Positions 36,486 to 46,900 of a DNA stretch of 64,000 nucleotides are shown here, one piece after another. The notes under the pieces were generated by a model. The model was not told the DNA's origin. It was given only the letters and a program-made list of their open reading frames with translations, and made no database searches. Each line of letters begins with the position of its first letter. Positions within the stretch are counted from its first letter, which is position 1. The stretch covers positions 4,340,001 to 4,404,000 of the forward strand of contig CP026511.1 in assembly GCA_004010935.1 (NCBI GenBank), read 5' to 3'. The translations under genes and the position numbers were made by a program. This stretch comes from Pseudomonadaceae bacterium SI-3. GTDB lineage: Bacteria > Pseudomonadota > Gammaproteobacteria > Pseudomonadales > Pseudomonadaceae.

Positions 36486-37084
36486 TGGCCAAGCCACCCG
36501 TCCGTCCCTCCGCCCATGGGGGCCAGGGCCAGCTGCGTATCATCGGCGGTGAGTGGCGCAGCCGACGCTTCGGTTTTCCCGACGCCGATGGCCTGCGACC
36601 GACACCTGATCGCGTCCGCGAAACACTGTTCAACTGGCTCGCGCCGTACATCTCTGGCGCGCGAGTGCTCGACCCCTTCACCGGAAGTGGTGCGCTCTAC
36701 CTTGAGGCCCTCTCGCGCGGCGCCAGCATGGCACTCGCGCTGGATGTGAATGCCAATGCCATTGCCAACCTGCGCAAGCATCTGGATACGCTCAAGTGCG
36801 GCCAGGGCCAGTTGCTGCAAAGCGACGCCCTGCGCTATCTCGAAACCCAGAACCCGACCCCATTCGACTTGGTGTTTCTCGACCCCCCGTTCAACAAGAA
36901 CCTGCTGCTACCCACCTGCGAGCTGCTCGAAAACAGGGGCTGGCTAGCTAAACATGCCTGGGTCTATACCGAGAGCGAAGCTGCCCCCTCCAGTCTTGGC
37001 CTACCTGGCAACTGGCGCCTGCACCGTGAAAAGCAGGCGGGCAAAGTGAACTATGCGTTGTGGGAGCGCAGCGGAGCAGACTAA
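36485..37084 (+). CDS. rsmD: 16S rRNA (guanine966-N2)-methyltransferase RsmD
   Basis: The 199-aa SAM-dependent enzyme has RIIGGEWRSRRFGFP near residues 19-33, RPTPDRVRETLFNWL, SAM motif I VLDPFTGSGALYLEALSRGA and the catalytic DPPF in LVFLDPPFNKN. The ATG at 36485 overlaps the preceding M16 stop (TGATG). The coupling to the M16 genes is a common Pseudomonas arrangement. Confidence 0.95.
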   Translation: MAKPPVRPSAHGGQGQLRIIGGEWRSRRFGFPDADGLRPTPDRVRETLFNWLAPYISGARVLDPFTGSGALYLEALSRGASMALALDVNANAIANLRKHLDTLKCGQGQLLQSDALRYLETQNPTPFDLVFLDPPFNKNLLLPTCELLENRGWLAKHAWVYTESEAAPSSLGLPGNWRLHREKQAGKVNYALWERSGAD

Positions 37085-37103
37085 GCCTCAGAGCAGCGCT
37101 CTT

Positions 37104-37125
37104 CTGGCCGGGCAAAGCCGGCCAG
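37104..37125 (+). terminator. Stem-loop after rsmD
   Basis: CTGGCCGG (37104-37111) and CCGGCCAG (37118-37125) form an 8-bp perfect stem with a 6-base loop 20 bases after the rsmD stop. No U tract follows, so it is a weak terminator candidate. Confidence 0.4.
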
Positions 37126-37162
37126 CGTTACGGACCCGCATTGCAATCGAGCCTGGGTGACC

Positions 37163-38188
37163 ATGCCCACCACCATTCCTGATACCAGCGCTGCACTCGA
37201 AATGGATCGCCCCTTCGCCCCGGCCGGGTGGCTGCCCGGCGGCCATCTGCAAACGCTATGGAACCCGTTCTGCCGCCGTGCGCCTCTCCTGCAACGTCGC
37301 CGTGAGCGGTTGTGGCTCGCTGACGGCGATTTCATCGATCTCGATTGGCATGGGCCGCATGAAGCGGACGCACCGCTCGTGCTGGTATTGCATGGCCTGA
37401 CTGGCTCATCGAGCTCACTCTATGTGCTCGGCCTGCAACAGGAGCTGGCGAGCCGGAACTGGGCAAGCATCGCGATCAACTGGCGAGGCTGCTCGGGCGA
37501 GCCAAACCTGCTGCCGCGCGCCTATCACTCCGGTGCAAGCGATGATCTGAGCGAAGTCATAGCTCATCTGCAAGCCTCGCGGCCGCTGGCCCCGCTGTAT
37601 GCCGTGGGCTACTCGCTCGGTGGCAACGTGCTGCTCAAATACCTCGGCGAAACCGGCCAGGCAGCACCTCTGCAAAAAGCCGTGGCGGTGTCCGTGCCGT
37701 TTCGCCTGGACCAGTGCGCCGACCGTATCGGCCTCGGCTTTTCGCGGGTGTACCAGGCGCACTTCATGCGCGAAATGGTGACCTACGTGAAAGAAAAGCA
37801 GCGCCTCTTCGCGAGCAACGGCGATGATCTCCATCTCACGGCGCTGCAGCGTCTGGGCTCACTGGAAGGCATGCGCACCTTCTGGGACTTCGACGGCCGC
37901 TTCACCGCCCCACTGCATGGCTATGCTGATGCAACCGATTACTACCGCCGCGCCTCAAGCCGCTACTTCCTGCCCGACATCCGCATCCCAACGCTGCTGA
38001 TCCAGGCCGAAGACGACCCCTTCGTCTTCCGCCACAGCGTGCCCGAGCCTGATGAGCTATCCGCAACCACCACTCTGGAACTGCACAGGACCGGCGGGCA
38101 CGTCGGCTTCGTCGAAGGCTCCCCGCTCAACCCTCGCTATTACCTGGAGCGGCGGATACCGGAGTGGCTGGCGCCTGCCAGCCGCTAG
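37163..38188 (+). CDS. YheT-like alpha/beta hydrolase
   Basis: The 341-aa cytoplasmic alpha/beta-hydrolase is of the YheT/ABHD1 family. It has the family N-terminal WLPGGHLQTLWNPF, the oxyanion VLVLHGLTGSSSSLY, RGCSGEPNLLPRAYHSG and the nucleophile elbow GYSLGGNVLLKYLGE (Ser about residue 153). It also has the acid loop IQAEDDPFV and the His segment GGHVGFVEG. The substrate is unknown, probably an ester. The start at ATG 37163 is chosen over a GTG two codons upstream. It is convergent with pelG, 11 bases apart. Confidence 0.88.
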   Translation: MPTTIPDTSAALEMDRPFAPAGWLPGGHLQTLWNPFCRRAPLLQRRRERLWLADGDFIDLDWHGPHEADAPLVLVLHGLTGSSSSLYVLGLQQELASRNWASIAINWRGCSGEPNLLPRAYHSGASDDLSEVIAHLQASRPLAPLYAVGYSLGGNVLLKYLGETGQAAPLQKAVAVSVPFRLDQCADRIGLGFSRVYQAHFMREMVTYVKEKQRLFASNGDDLHLTALQRLGSLEGMRTFWDFDGRFTAPLHGYADATDYYRRASSRYFLPDIRIPTLLIQAEDDPFVFRHSVPEPDELSATTTLELHRTGGHVGFVEGSPLNPRYYLERRIPEWLAPASR

Positions 38189-38199
38189 GAGCGTTAACG

Positions 38200-39570
38200 C
38201 TATCGTCCCAGCATGAAAGTTTCGTACTCGAGATCTTCAAGCGAGCTGGACAAGCGAACCAGCCCTAGCAGTACGCAGGCCAATACCGACAAGGTGAAGC
38301 CATAGCCGAAGAAACTTGGGCCCAACTGCTGGCTGACAACCGTCAGCATGGCGTTGAGTAATACGAAGATCACACACAGCTCGAGCACGATGCTTCGCTT
38401 GTCCAGATAGAAAAAGACGTTCAGGAGCGCCATGAACACCACCTGAATGCTCACGCCGATGAGGTCGACGTAGAACAGAGGAAGATAAAAGGCGGATATC
38501 CCCAGCCATGCCAGCAGCTTCGGCGCGATAAGAAACAACAGCACGACGGTCAGGCCCTGAACCTTACAGATTTCCAACAACCCTTGACGCACCGACAGGA
38601 TCATCTGCTGTTTGAGCTGGCCGATGTGCTGCAGCGTTTCGCCGCCTCGAATGGCTGAAAAGACCCGGTCATACCACTCGGCAAAGTCGGTTTCGATGCG
38701 CACGAGAAAAACCGCCATGCCGGGAATGATTGCCAGGTAAGCGAGAAAAATCGGCAGGTCGTAGAGCATCGAAGCACGCAGCGGGCCAATCACATGACTG
38801 GACGTACTGGGGTTGAACCAGAAAATGATCTTGTCGATCCATATTCCAAGGTTGTAGCACAGCCCTGTCAGCAAGAGGCTGACGTACACCTGCTTGCGCT
38901 TGAAGAAGTCGAACGCCACTAGCTGCCTGGCCGGATACTCCCGCAGGATATCGAACAGAAACATGAAGAACAGACTGGCATGCCCGATGAGCAAGCCCAG
39001 CAACAATCCTTCGAGCTTCAGAAAGCGCAACAGGAACGAGCACAGCACCATCACCGAATAGCCCACCACCATGACCAGCAGGATTCGGTTGTAAGCCTTC
39101 ATGCCGGACAGAAAGATGATGGTCAGCCACAAATTGCAGAGCACCACGAAGTTGGCCAGCATCAGCAGGCGATACAGGAATGGCTGATCGAACAGCAGGC
39201 TGAGCAGGAGAAAACCCAGCACACCCGATGAAACCGTGATCACCAGCAAGATGCCTATCAGGTTCGGCAGGATCAGCTCCTGCCGTTTTTCAAACAGACG
39301 ATCGGATATGAAGCGGGTAAAGAACAGCTGCGCGCCGCCAGTGAAGATCAGCGAGGAGGCCATCAGATAGGTCACGCTCACCAGGAACTGTCGAATCAGC
39401 AGTTCCGGCACCACCACCCCGAGGCTCATCACTCCAATGACCATGACGCTGATGATCGACAGTACCCACGGACCGGAACTGATCAGCCCGGCGTACACAT
39501 AGGCGCGCAGCGTGGCCGTGTAGGAATCCCGCGACAGAATCTTACGCAGCTCGAATCCAATCCCGGCCAT
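38200..39570 (-). CDS. pelG: Pel polysaccharide flippase-like membrane protein PelG
   Basis: The 456-aa protein has about 12 hydrophobic helices and belongs to the MOP/Wzx-related family. It begins MAGIGFELRKILSRDSYTA, typical of PelG. It works with PelD, PelE and PelF in the inner membrane synthase complex that makes and exports Pel, a partly deacetylated GalNAc/GlcNAc-type polymer. It starts one base after the pelF stop, so it is translationally coupled. It is the last gene of the operon. Confidence 0.93.
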   Translation of the reverse strand: MAGIGFELRKILSRDSYTATLRAYVYAGLISSGPWVLSIISVMVIGVMSLGVVVPELLIRQFLVSVTYLMASSLIFTGGAQLFFTRFISDRLFEKRQELILPNLIGILLVITVSSGVLGFLLLSLLFDQPFLYRLLMLANFVVLCNLWLTIIFLSGMKAYNRILLVMVVGYSVMVLCSFLLRFLKLEGLLLGLLIGHASLFFMFLFDILREYPARQLVAFDFFKRKQVYVSLLLTGLCYNLGIWIDKIIFWFNPSTSSHVIGPLRASMLYDLPIFLAYLAIIPGMAVFLVRIETDFAEWYDRVFSAIRGGETLQHIGQLKQQMILSVRQGLLEICKVQGLTVVLLFLIAPKLLAWLGISAFYLPLFYVDLIGVSIQVVFMALLNVFFYLDKRSIVLELCVIFVLLNAMLTVVSQQLGPSFFGYGFTLSVLACVLLGLVRLSSSLEDLEYETFMLGR

Positions 39571-39571
39571 T

Positions 39572-41092
39572 TCAGGCTGCTCCCGTAGCGTTGCGATAGA
39601 GGTTGCGGTAACGGTCGAGCATGATCGTCTCGGTGTAGTACCGATTGACTCGCTTTAATCCGACCGACTGTGCGGCCCGCCAACGCTCAGGGTCACGCAG
39701 CAGATCGACGATGGCTCGGGACGTGGCCTGGGGATCTGCGATGGCTACCACCTCGCCTGCCCTCCCCAATTTCGGTTCCTCATCGGGCGCACCTTCGATC
39801 AATTCGCGGCACGAGCCGACGTCGCTGGTAACTACTGGCGTACCGGCAGCCCAGGCTTCCAGGATGACCAGCGGTTGCGCCTCGCTAATCGAGGTCAGCA
39901 CCATCAAACCAAGGTTAGGTAGCAGCTCGTGAATCTGACGAAAGCCGAGAAACTTGACCTTGCCTTCGAGCCCCAGGCTGACCACCAGGCTGCGGCATTC
40001 GGCAGCGTAGGCGCGATCCTCTTCTTCGGGACCGACGATCCAGCCTTCGGCCTCGGGAATGGCGCTGACCACGCCTCGCATCGCCCGGATGAAGGTTTTC
40101 ACATCCTTTATCGGCACCACACGACCCACCAAGCCAACGACCGGTGCGATGCCTGGAGGACGACGCTGCAAGGCGTCCCCCCACGCAGCCATGGCGATGC
40201 CGTTGGGGATCACCCGCGTGCGCGCCGGATCGGCACCATCTGCAATCTGCCGTTGGCGGTTGCCGTCGTACAGCGAAATGATCGGGTCGGCAGCGCGATA
40301 GGTTAGCAGACCAATGCGCTCGAAAAATCGGATCCAGAGCTTACGAATGTAACTGAATTCGGTATCCAGGCCGGTACGCAGCGCCTCGTCCGGGCTTTCA
40401 GATATCCAGCTGGCCTGCGCCAGATCGATCTTGCGTTCCTTCGTATAGATTCCATGCTCGCTGAGCAGGTAAGCGCACTGCCAGCGATGTTGCAGGATCG
40501 CGCCTAGCAACCCTGCATAACCTGTCGAGATCGAGTGCAACACCCTTGCACGCGGCAACCGGGCCGCCGCTTGCGCAAGCATGACCAGCGGCGCCTGCAT
40601 GGTGCGCAGTGTCCAGAAATAATTGATGAAAGAAGGATCGCTGCAATGCTGGGTGTAGCCGGCCGTAATGGCTTCCCAGCTGGCACGACTGTGCAGTACG
40701 TCATCGAGATTCAGTCGTCCGGAGGCCAGGGTAGCCAGGACAGCCTCGCCCTGTTCGAGGCTGGGCTGCTCAGGGTGATGCAGAAATTGGTGCAACTGGC
40801 GCATGTGCTCTGCAGCACCCTCTCGCTTGGCCGCGACCACTCCATCTCCTGGGCGCCAAGCACACTCGACAAAGTGCTCCTCGATATGCACCACGTTTGG
40901 CGGAATCTTGTATTGGCGCTCAGAGTAGGCTTCGCGTTGACCACCAATGAAGAACACCGAGAACGTGAACGCTGGCAGCCCGAGGATCAATTGGTTGACC
41001 CAACTGGATACGCCGCCGCGCACGTAGGGCCAAGTCCCCTCAAGCAACAGGCAGATATCGGTGGGGGGCGTTTCAGGTGGCGTTTTGGTCAC
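39572..41092 (-). CDS. pelF: Pel glycosyltransferase PelF
   Basis: This 506-aa cytoplasmic GT4-type glycosyltransferase is the polymerising enzyme of Pel synthesis. The family start ICLLLEGTWPYVRGGVSSWV is near residues 13-32. The GT4 nucleotide-sugar motif E-x7-E lies in ISEAQPLVILEAWAAGTPVV near residues 400-420, preceded by KFLGFRQIHELLPNL. It overlaps pelE by four bases (ATGA). Confidence 0.95.
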   Translation of the reverse strand: MTKTPPETPPTDICLLLEGTWPYVRGGVSSWVNQLILGLPAFTFSVFFIGGQREAYSERQYKIPPNVVHIEEHFVECAWRPGDGVVAAKREGAAEHMRQLHQFLHHPEQPSLEQGEAVLATLASGRLNLDDVLHSRASWEAITAGYTQHCSDPSFINYFWTLRTMQAPLVMLAQAAARLPRARVLHSISTGYAGLLGAILQHRWQCAYLLSEHGIYTKERKIDLAQASWISESPDEALRTGLDTEFSYIRKLWIRFFERIGLLTYRAADPIISLYDGNRQRQIADGADPARTRVIPNGIAMAAWGDALQRRPPGIAPVVGLVGRVVPIKDVKTFIRAMRGVVSAIPEAEGWIVGPEEEDRAYAAECRSLVVSLGLEGKVKFLGFRQIHELLPNLGLMVLTSISEAQPLVILEAWAAGTPVVTSDVGSCRELIEGAPDEEPKLGRAGEVVAIADPQATSRAIVDLLRDPERWRAAQSVGLKRVNRYYTETIMLDRYRNLYRNATGAA

Positions 41093-42078
41093 AGCCAGTA
41101 CTTCGCTAGGGCAGCAAACGGTGGGCGTTGCAGAACATCTTCGGTCAGCCTCGCCAGCTGCTGGGAAACATCCTCGTAGCTGCCTTCGATGAAGGCGATC
41201 TCGGCGCGAAAGGGCGCCAGCGTTTGCACGCCGACGCCTACCGTTTCAGCCTGGTTGAAGTGCATCTTCGCAGCATCCAGCCGTGTCTGCTCAAGGGCAA
41301 TCCGCCCGGCTAGCACATGCGCATAGGGGTTGCCTGCAGCGCTCAGGGCCTGTTCCACATGTTCGCGGGCCTGCTCGAGTACGTGCTCAAGCACGCTACC
41401 TTGCGCCAGCCCCAGGTAGGCGAGCTCCCAGTACCAGCGCGCCAGCGCGTCGTGCAACGCGGCTTGGTGAACGCCTTCTGCTGCCGACAGCTGTCGCAGG
41501 GTAGTTTCTATGCGAAGGTTGATCTCGCTTTCCTGCTTGTCCAGCATCGAATAGGCCAACAGCCGCACGTCATCCGCAGGGTCGCGCAATGCCAGCTTGA
41601 GAATGGGGATCGCCTCACGAGCAGGCATGCGACGCGTAGCGAACAGTGCCGTCAATCGCTTCTCGGTATCGGGGGCGTCACGCAGCACATCTTGCAATCC
41701 ACCATCGTTGAACATCAGAGCCTTGCTGCGCTCCTGGGGGCGGAAAGGCAGATCGGGTACGCCCCTCGAGTCCCAGTTCTGCTCCTGCTTCCGGCGAGGC
41801 AGATACAACGCTGGAAACAACGAGACAGCAACACCTATGGCACCCAAGCCAGGCACGAAAAAAGCGAGACTGAAGACGAACAACGGGCTCCAGGGCAGTG
41901 GAAATTTGTAGCGCCGCGGCAGCAGCAACCAGATGCCTGCACTGAGCATGGCACTGCTCAGCAGGTGAGCGCCAAGGTAAAGCGTAGTCGCCTGAGCCAC
42001 GCTCAACTGCTGATGGAACGCCACCCAGCTGCCAATTTCGAACAGCAGCGCACCGCTAAATAGCCACTTGCTGATCAT
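41089..42078 (-). CDS. pelE: Pel biosynthesis membrane/TPR protein PelE
   Basis: The 329-aa protein has two N-terminal hydrophobic segments (about residues 5-55) and a third near 66-92, followed by a cytoplasmic helical TPR-like region (RLTALFATRRMPAREAIPIL and following). In P. aeruginosa PelE bridges PelD and PelF in the inner membrane complex. Its start lies 23 bases inside the end of pelD and its end overlaps pelF, so all three are coupled. Confidence 0.9.
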   Translation of the reverse strand: MISKWLFSGALLFEIGSWVAFHQQLSVAQATTLYLGAHLLSSAMLSAGIWLLLPRRYKFPLPWSPLFVFSLAFFVPGLGAIGVAVSLFPALYLPRRKQEQNWDSRGVPDLPFRPQERSKALMFNDGGLQDVLRDAPDTEKRLTALFATRRMPAREAIPILKLALRDPADDVRLLAYSMLDKQESEINLRIETTLRQLSAAEGVHQAALHDALARWYWELAYLGLAQGSVLEHVLEQAREHVEQALSAAGNPYAHVLAGRIALEQTRLDAAKMHFNQAETVGVGVQTLAPFRAEIAFIEGSYEDVSQQLARLTEDVLQRPPFAALAKYWL

Positions 42079-43429
42079 TCAATGCGCACTCGTTGTAAAG
42101 GAAACGACGCAGGGCATCATGGCCATTGCCGACACCTAGGTCATGGGCAGAGACTCGTACTTCCAGACTTTCTAGCGTCTGCGCCATGCCGAAACGCTCA
42201 TTGATCAGCGTATTGAGGCGGAACAGATAGCCTTGCGCGCCCTCGGCTGAGGTCAGCGGCAGCAGGACCAGAACACAGCTATTTCCCCGCTGGTTGGTCA
42301 CTCTGCGCTGCAGATCGAGTCCGCGACGGCTGCCTTCGATCAGGTGCAGCAATGCTTCGCTATGCGAAGACTCAGCCACCTCCAGAAAAAACAGGCTGGC
42401 ATCCAGCCCATGATTTTGCGCATCGATCAACGAGCGCTTCAGGTTCTGGCTGAACTCTTGGCTGTCCCAATCGTTAAGCTGGAGGAACTGCGGGTCGCTC
42501 AGGATCAAGTCAGCAATGTGCCCGGCAAGGATTGCCAGTAAGCCGAAGACGCGATCATTGAACGAGAAGAAAGGCATTTGCTCCACCGCCAATATCGCCA
42601 GGATTCGATCTTCCGTATCGATGAGCGGGACGCAAAGCTGATACCGGGAGTGCTGACGATGCTCGCCACGCTCAAGCAATTGCTCGCGGATGCTAACCAG
42701 CTCACCGCGCTGCAAGCACATGCGCACCAGCAGGTCGTGCTCGTTCAGGGGATCCATTGCGCCGATCATGCCCAGTGGATCAGGCACGACCGAGCCATCA
42801 CTTACCCGGTAAAGCCCGGCTGCCCGGAACGCGCCGTATTGCGCAAGCAGGCTCAACACCGGATCGGCAAGCGCAGCGAGGGCATCATTACCACGCGACA
42901 ACCGACGCAACTGATTGCGCAAGCCAACCAGTGAGCTGCGCAGGCTCTGGTCGCTCCCTGCGACCCGCTGCTCAAGCCGATCGTGCGAGATACGAAGGAT
43001 GTAATGGGCGCGAGTGAATTCGTCGAGTCGCAGCTGACGATATTCGTTGGCCATATCCAGTCGTTCCAGTCGACGCTCCCATATGTCGCGAAACTCGCCG
43101 ACCAGCATTCCGCTGATCAGTACGCCAACGATGAAAGACGCGGGCATTTCCGGGTATAGCCCTTCGCCGTAACGGTGAAAGGCAATCAATGCGAGGATAA
43201 GTAGGACCGAACTGACCAGGCCGCGCATGAAGCCATAGCGCATACCCAACAGCAGCGGCGCCATGATTGTCCATGGAAACGAACCGTTGACCATCAACGG
43301 GTCTTCAGGGGACAACCAGTAGCCAAGCGCAACCGCCAGACCACTTAGAAACCAGGTTTCCAGCCAGGAAACAGTGCCACTGGCGCGTGGCGCCAGCGTG
43401 AAATCCTTGTGTGCCGAGCTGAGCGCCAT
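42056..43429 (-). CDS. pelD: c-di-GMP receptor PelD
   Basis: The 457-aa protein has about four N-terminal membrane helices, a GAF domain (about 150-310; LCVPLIDTEDRILAILAVEQ) and a degenerate GGDEF domain. The inhibitory-site motif RxxD is kept as RGLD at residues 369-372, almost the same numbering as the known c-di-GMP site R367/D370 of P. aeruginosa PelD. No GGDEF active-site sequence is present, so it should bind but not make c-di-GMP. The start shares its A with the pelC stop (TAATG). Confidence 0.95.
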   Translation of the reverse strand: MALSSAHKDFTLAPRASGTVSWLETWFLSGLAVALGYWLSPEDPLMVNGSFPWTIMAPLLLGMRYGFMRGLVSSVLLILALIAFHRYGEGLYPEMPASFIVGVLISGMLVGEFRDIWERRLERLDMANEYRQLRLDEFTRAHYILRISHDRLEQRVAGSDQSLRSSLVGLRNQLRRLSRGNDALAALADPVLSLLAQYGAFRAAGLYRVSDGSVVPDPLGMIGAMDPLNEHDLLVRMCLQRGELVSIREQLLERGEHRQHSRYQLCVPLIDTEDRILAILAVEQMPFFSFNDRVFGLLAILAGHIADLILSDPQFLQLNDWDSQEFSQNLKRSLIDAQNHGLDASLFFLEVAESSHSEALLHLIEGSRRGLDLQRRVTNQRGNSCVLVLLPLTSAEGAQGYLFRLNTLINERFGMAQTLESLEVRVSAHDLGVGNGHDALRRFLYNECALNDQQVAI

Positions 43430-43947
43430 TATTCGAGGCGCAACGCGCCGACCAGCTCACGCAGTACTTTCTGCGCCGTGCCTGCAAGGCTTTCACGAGA
43501 CCAGCCGGCGCGTGCGCCGCTTTTGCTCCAGATGATCCGCCCAGTGGCAGGCTCAATCACCTTTAGGCTGATGCCCACGGCGGGCTCACCATCCAGACCG
43601 CTCTTATATTGCCACTCCTCCACGCTGCCGCTGATGACATAGTCGAGACGCTCGGACTGTGCCCAGGACAACGCCTGGGAGAGGCGTTCACGATCATCCA
43701 GCATGGGCAGGTCCGCCTGCACGACGAGAGGATAGTGAAGCAGTTGCAAGCCACGCTCGGCCAGAACGCTCAGCAGGATCTGTTCAGCACGTTCACCCGC
43801 CTGCGGGGCCTGCGAGTAGTTCACGATCGGCACGAGCCCCCAGGTAGCCCCCTGTGGCAGAGCCGATGCGGGCTGGTCGGTGAACGTGGTACAGCCACCG
43901 ATGAAAAATGCCACGGCCAGCACGGCCAGCACGCGAATGAATGACAT
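43429..43947 (-). CDS. pelC: Pel outer-membrane export lipoprotein PelC
   Basis: The 172-aa lipoprotein has signal MSFIRVLAVLAVAFFIGGC (lipid Cys19), the same length as P. aeruginosa PelC. PelC forms a dodecameric ring under the outer membrane that guides Pel toward the PelB channel. GGGAGGA lies about eight bases before the ATG at 43947, which decides this start over an ATG ten codons upstream. It lies 26 bases after pelB. Confidence 0.94.
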   Translation of the reverse strand: MSFIRVLAVLAVAFFIGGCTTFTDQPASALPQGATWGLVPIVNYSQAPQAGERAEQILLSVLAERGLQLLHYPLVVQADLPMLDDRERLSQALSWAQSERLDYVISGSVEEWQYKSGLDGEPAVGISLKVIEPATGRIIWSKSGARAGWSRESLAGTAQKVLRELVGALRLE

Positions 43948-43973
43948 GGTTGATCCTCCCTGTAAGTTCCGCA

Positions 43974-46900
43974 TCAACGCCCGAAACGGGCGCTATAAGT
44001 CACACCCAGCGTCCCACCTGGCTCCCCGTCACCATTGCGAGGTGCGGATTGGTACCCAAAGGTGAAGGCCAGTTCATCGTCGCCGAGCACTCGCATGCCG
44101 ACGCCCGTAGTAATCGCGTAGTTGGCTTGCTGTTCGGTCCATTGCCAGCCCGCCAACACATCGAGCAGCCAGCTAAATTGCGCTGTGCCGCGATTCAAGG
44201 CACCAGGAAATCCACGACGCCAGGTGCTGCCGACGTAAAGCTGACCGAAGCGCTCCTGTAGAAGATCGGCGGGCGTTGACATGAACTCACTGACGTCATC
44301 TTCTGTTTCGTCTGGAAGCTCGTTGTTCTTTAATCGATATTTCGCATAGCTGAGTCCGCTGCGTAGCGTCCAAGCAGGTCCTTCGAAGAACACCGCATGG
44401 CTGAGCTCCAGATTCGCCTGTTGCCCGCTGCCCACCGCTTCGCCGTCTAGCATGCTGTAGCGCTGATGCGTCAGCGACCAACTGAGCTGATCGCGCGCGC
44501 TGATTCCATGTGTACCGCTTATTCCGACCCCATCGCGCTGGCCCAGCGCTCGCAGCAGTCCGCTGTCTTCGGCCTGGCGCTGCCAGTCAGCACGAAACAC
44601 CAGTGCATCCTTGCTGGTCAGCTGAAGCCCCCTGGAAAGACCGAAACCAAAGCGGTCCCCCTCGTCGTGGCTGCTGCTATCGACCGCAACGCCCAGCGAC
44701 CCGTTATCCAATGTTCGGGTCAACTCCAGTTCGGCTGACTGCTCAATGCCAGGACGAGCCTGATACAGGCCGCTTCCCGAGTATTCCATTTGCGCAAGCG
44801 AGAGACTCGCATGCCAATCGTGATCCAGCTGCCGAGCAACCAGCACGGTTGGGCCCTGAAGCTTCAGTGAACCGAAATCCTGCTGCCGCATGCCCACCTG
44901 AATACCCTGCGGGTTGCGTTCCTGCAGCGCCAGTGCCTGCCGAAGCAACTGCTGACGAACAACAACAGGTTGCTCAGAGGAAAGTGCCGCCAGAGCTTCG
45001 GCCATCGCCTGGCTGTTAGCACCCAGACGCTGCAACGCCTCGACACGCTGCGCTGGGTCCAGTCCATCCTGCGCAAGCAGGCGCTCCAGGGCCTGACGGT
45101 TTTGCGTCTGCAACGCTTCTTGCAATTCCGCATAGCGGCTGATTTTCAGGCCGTTGCGCCGTGCCCATGCCAGCCACTGCCCCTTCAGCGAACTCTGATT
45201 GAGCACGTCAAGCTGCTCGCTGAACTGATCGAACCAGAGCTGCAACATCGGCCGAGAGCCATCGCGCCAGCGAAGCGCCAGCTCACCGGCTGCCGCGCCT
45301 GCGCCGCTGGCGGACATCAATCTCAGATAGGTCTGGTATTGCGCTACGTCTGCGCCACGCATCGGCATTTCGATCGTGCGTAGCATATGCCGACGCAGGC
45401 GTAGTGCACGATCCGAGTAACCGGCACTCTCCAGGGCATCGGCATAACCTGCCTGCACCAGGCTGTCGTCCGGGTTCAGTTCCAGATAAAGATCGAACCA
45501 GCGCAAGGCTTGATCATTACGATTGAGCAGCAGGTTGGCACTTGCGAAGGGCAACCATAGAGCACTCCGTTTAAGCGCGAGGTTCTGCCATTGCCGAAGC
45601 AGTGGAGCAAGCGGCTCACGCTGCCCTTGGTCAATGTAATGCCAGAGCAACTGCGGGCGGAACTCACCGGTTTCCGGGAAACGAGCCAGCGCTTCGAGGT
45701 ATAGACGCTCGGCCCCCTTGCTGTCCCCGACCTCTGCGGCTTGCATGGCACGTGCACTCCAGAGCGCGCTGATGCTGTCACTATCGGGCAGCAGCCGCCC
45801 CTCACGAACCAATGCATCAAGACGAACCATGTCGCCGAGTTGCATGGCCATCTGGATTGCACGGCTTAGACTCGCCGGCGTGCGGGTGCGCTTCCAGCTG
45901 ACGATCAACACGTCCAAAGCACGGTCGGGCGCACTGTGCTCGTAAAGGGAAATCAGCCGCTCCTCGGTCGTGCTGTCGGCCTTTACGCCCGACGCCTCGA
46001 GCCTGAGATAGCTCTCAAGGGCTTCCTCGTCCCGCTCCAGCTCCCATGCCAACTCGCCTCGCAGACGCCAGTAGCCTTGGTCAGTCACCGAGTCAGCATC
46101 GATGGCGTTGAGTACCTGCCATGCAGCCTGTGGATCGAACAATTGCCAGTTGGCTTCCGCCCAATCGACACGCTGGACGATGGACAGCCCAAAACGCCCC
46201 TCTATGTCGGCCCAAAGTTCTGCCTCAGCGGACAGCTGCTGGGTTTGCTCGAGGATCTGCTGCAGGCGCATCCATGCCAGTTGATGACTGGGGTGTACGC
46301 GCAGATAGCCACGCAACCATTGCTCGGCTTGCTCCGGGGTGCCTCGCTCGCTATGGCTGAATACGAGCGCGTCCAATTCCGCGTCCAGCAACTGCCGACG
46401 CGCTCCTGTATCGGCCAACAGAGCAATGGTGTTGTCAAAGTCATACAGTTGAGCAGCCAGGCGCCAGGCATGCTCCCGAACCGCCGGCGTATCCTCCAAC
46501 TGGATCAGGCGCAGCCAGAAATTCAGCGCTGCCGTGGTGTGCCCCGTCCACTCACCGAGCAGGGCCAGCTGCTTGAGCTGACCTGCAACCGGAGGCTCAA
46601 CGGCCGCCAGCCGCTGGCCGACAGCCCACGCCTGTTCGAGTTCGCCCGCAGCAAGATGCAGCCCAAACTCGGCGTTTAGCGCCCCCAGGTCATCCGGTTG
46701 CAGCGTACGCCAAGACGCTATCGTATCGGTCACCAGATCGTAACGACGGGTACCGATTCCCGCTTGCACAGCTGCACTGAACAGCGCCCCATCCTCTGCG
46801 TTCATCAGCGATAAATGGCGATGAACCAGCTCTGCTGCCTGCTCGCTCCGGTCCGCCGAGAGCAGCGCTGAAAACGCCTGATGCAGATAACGACGCCGGT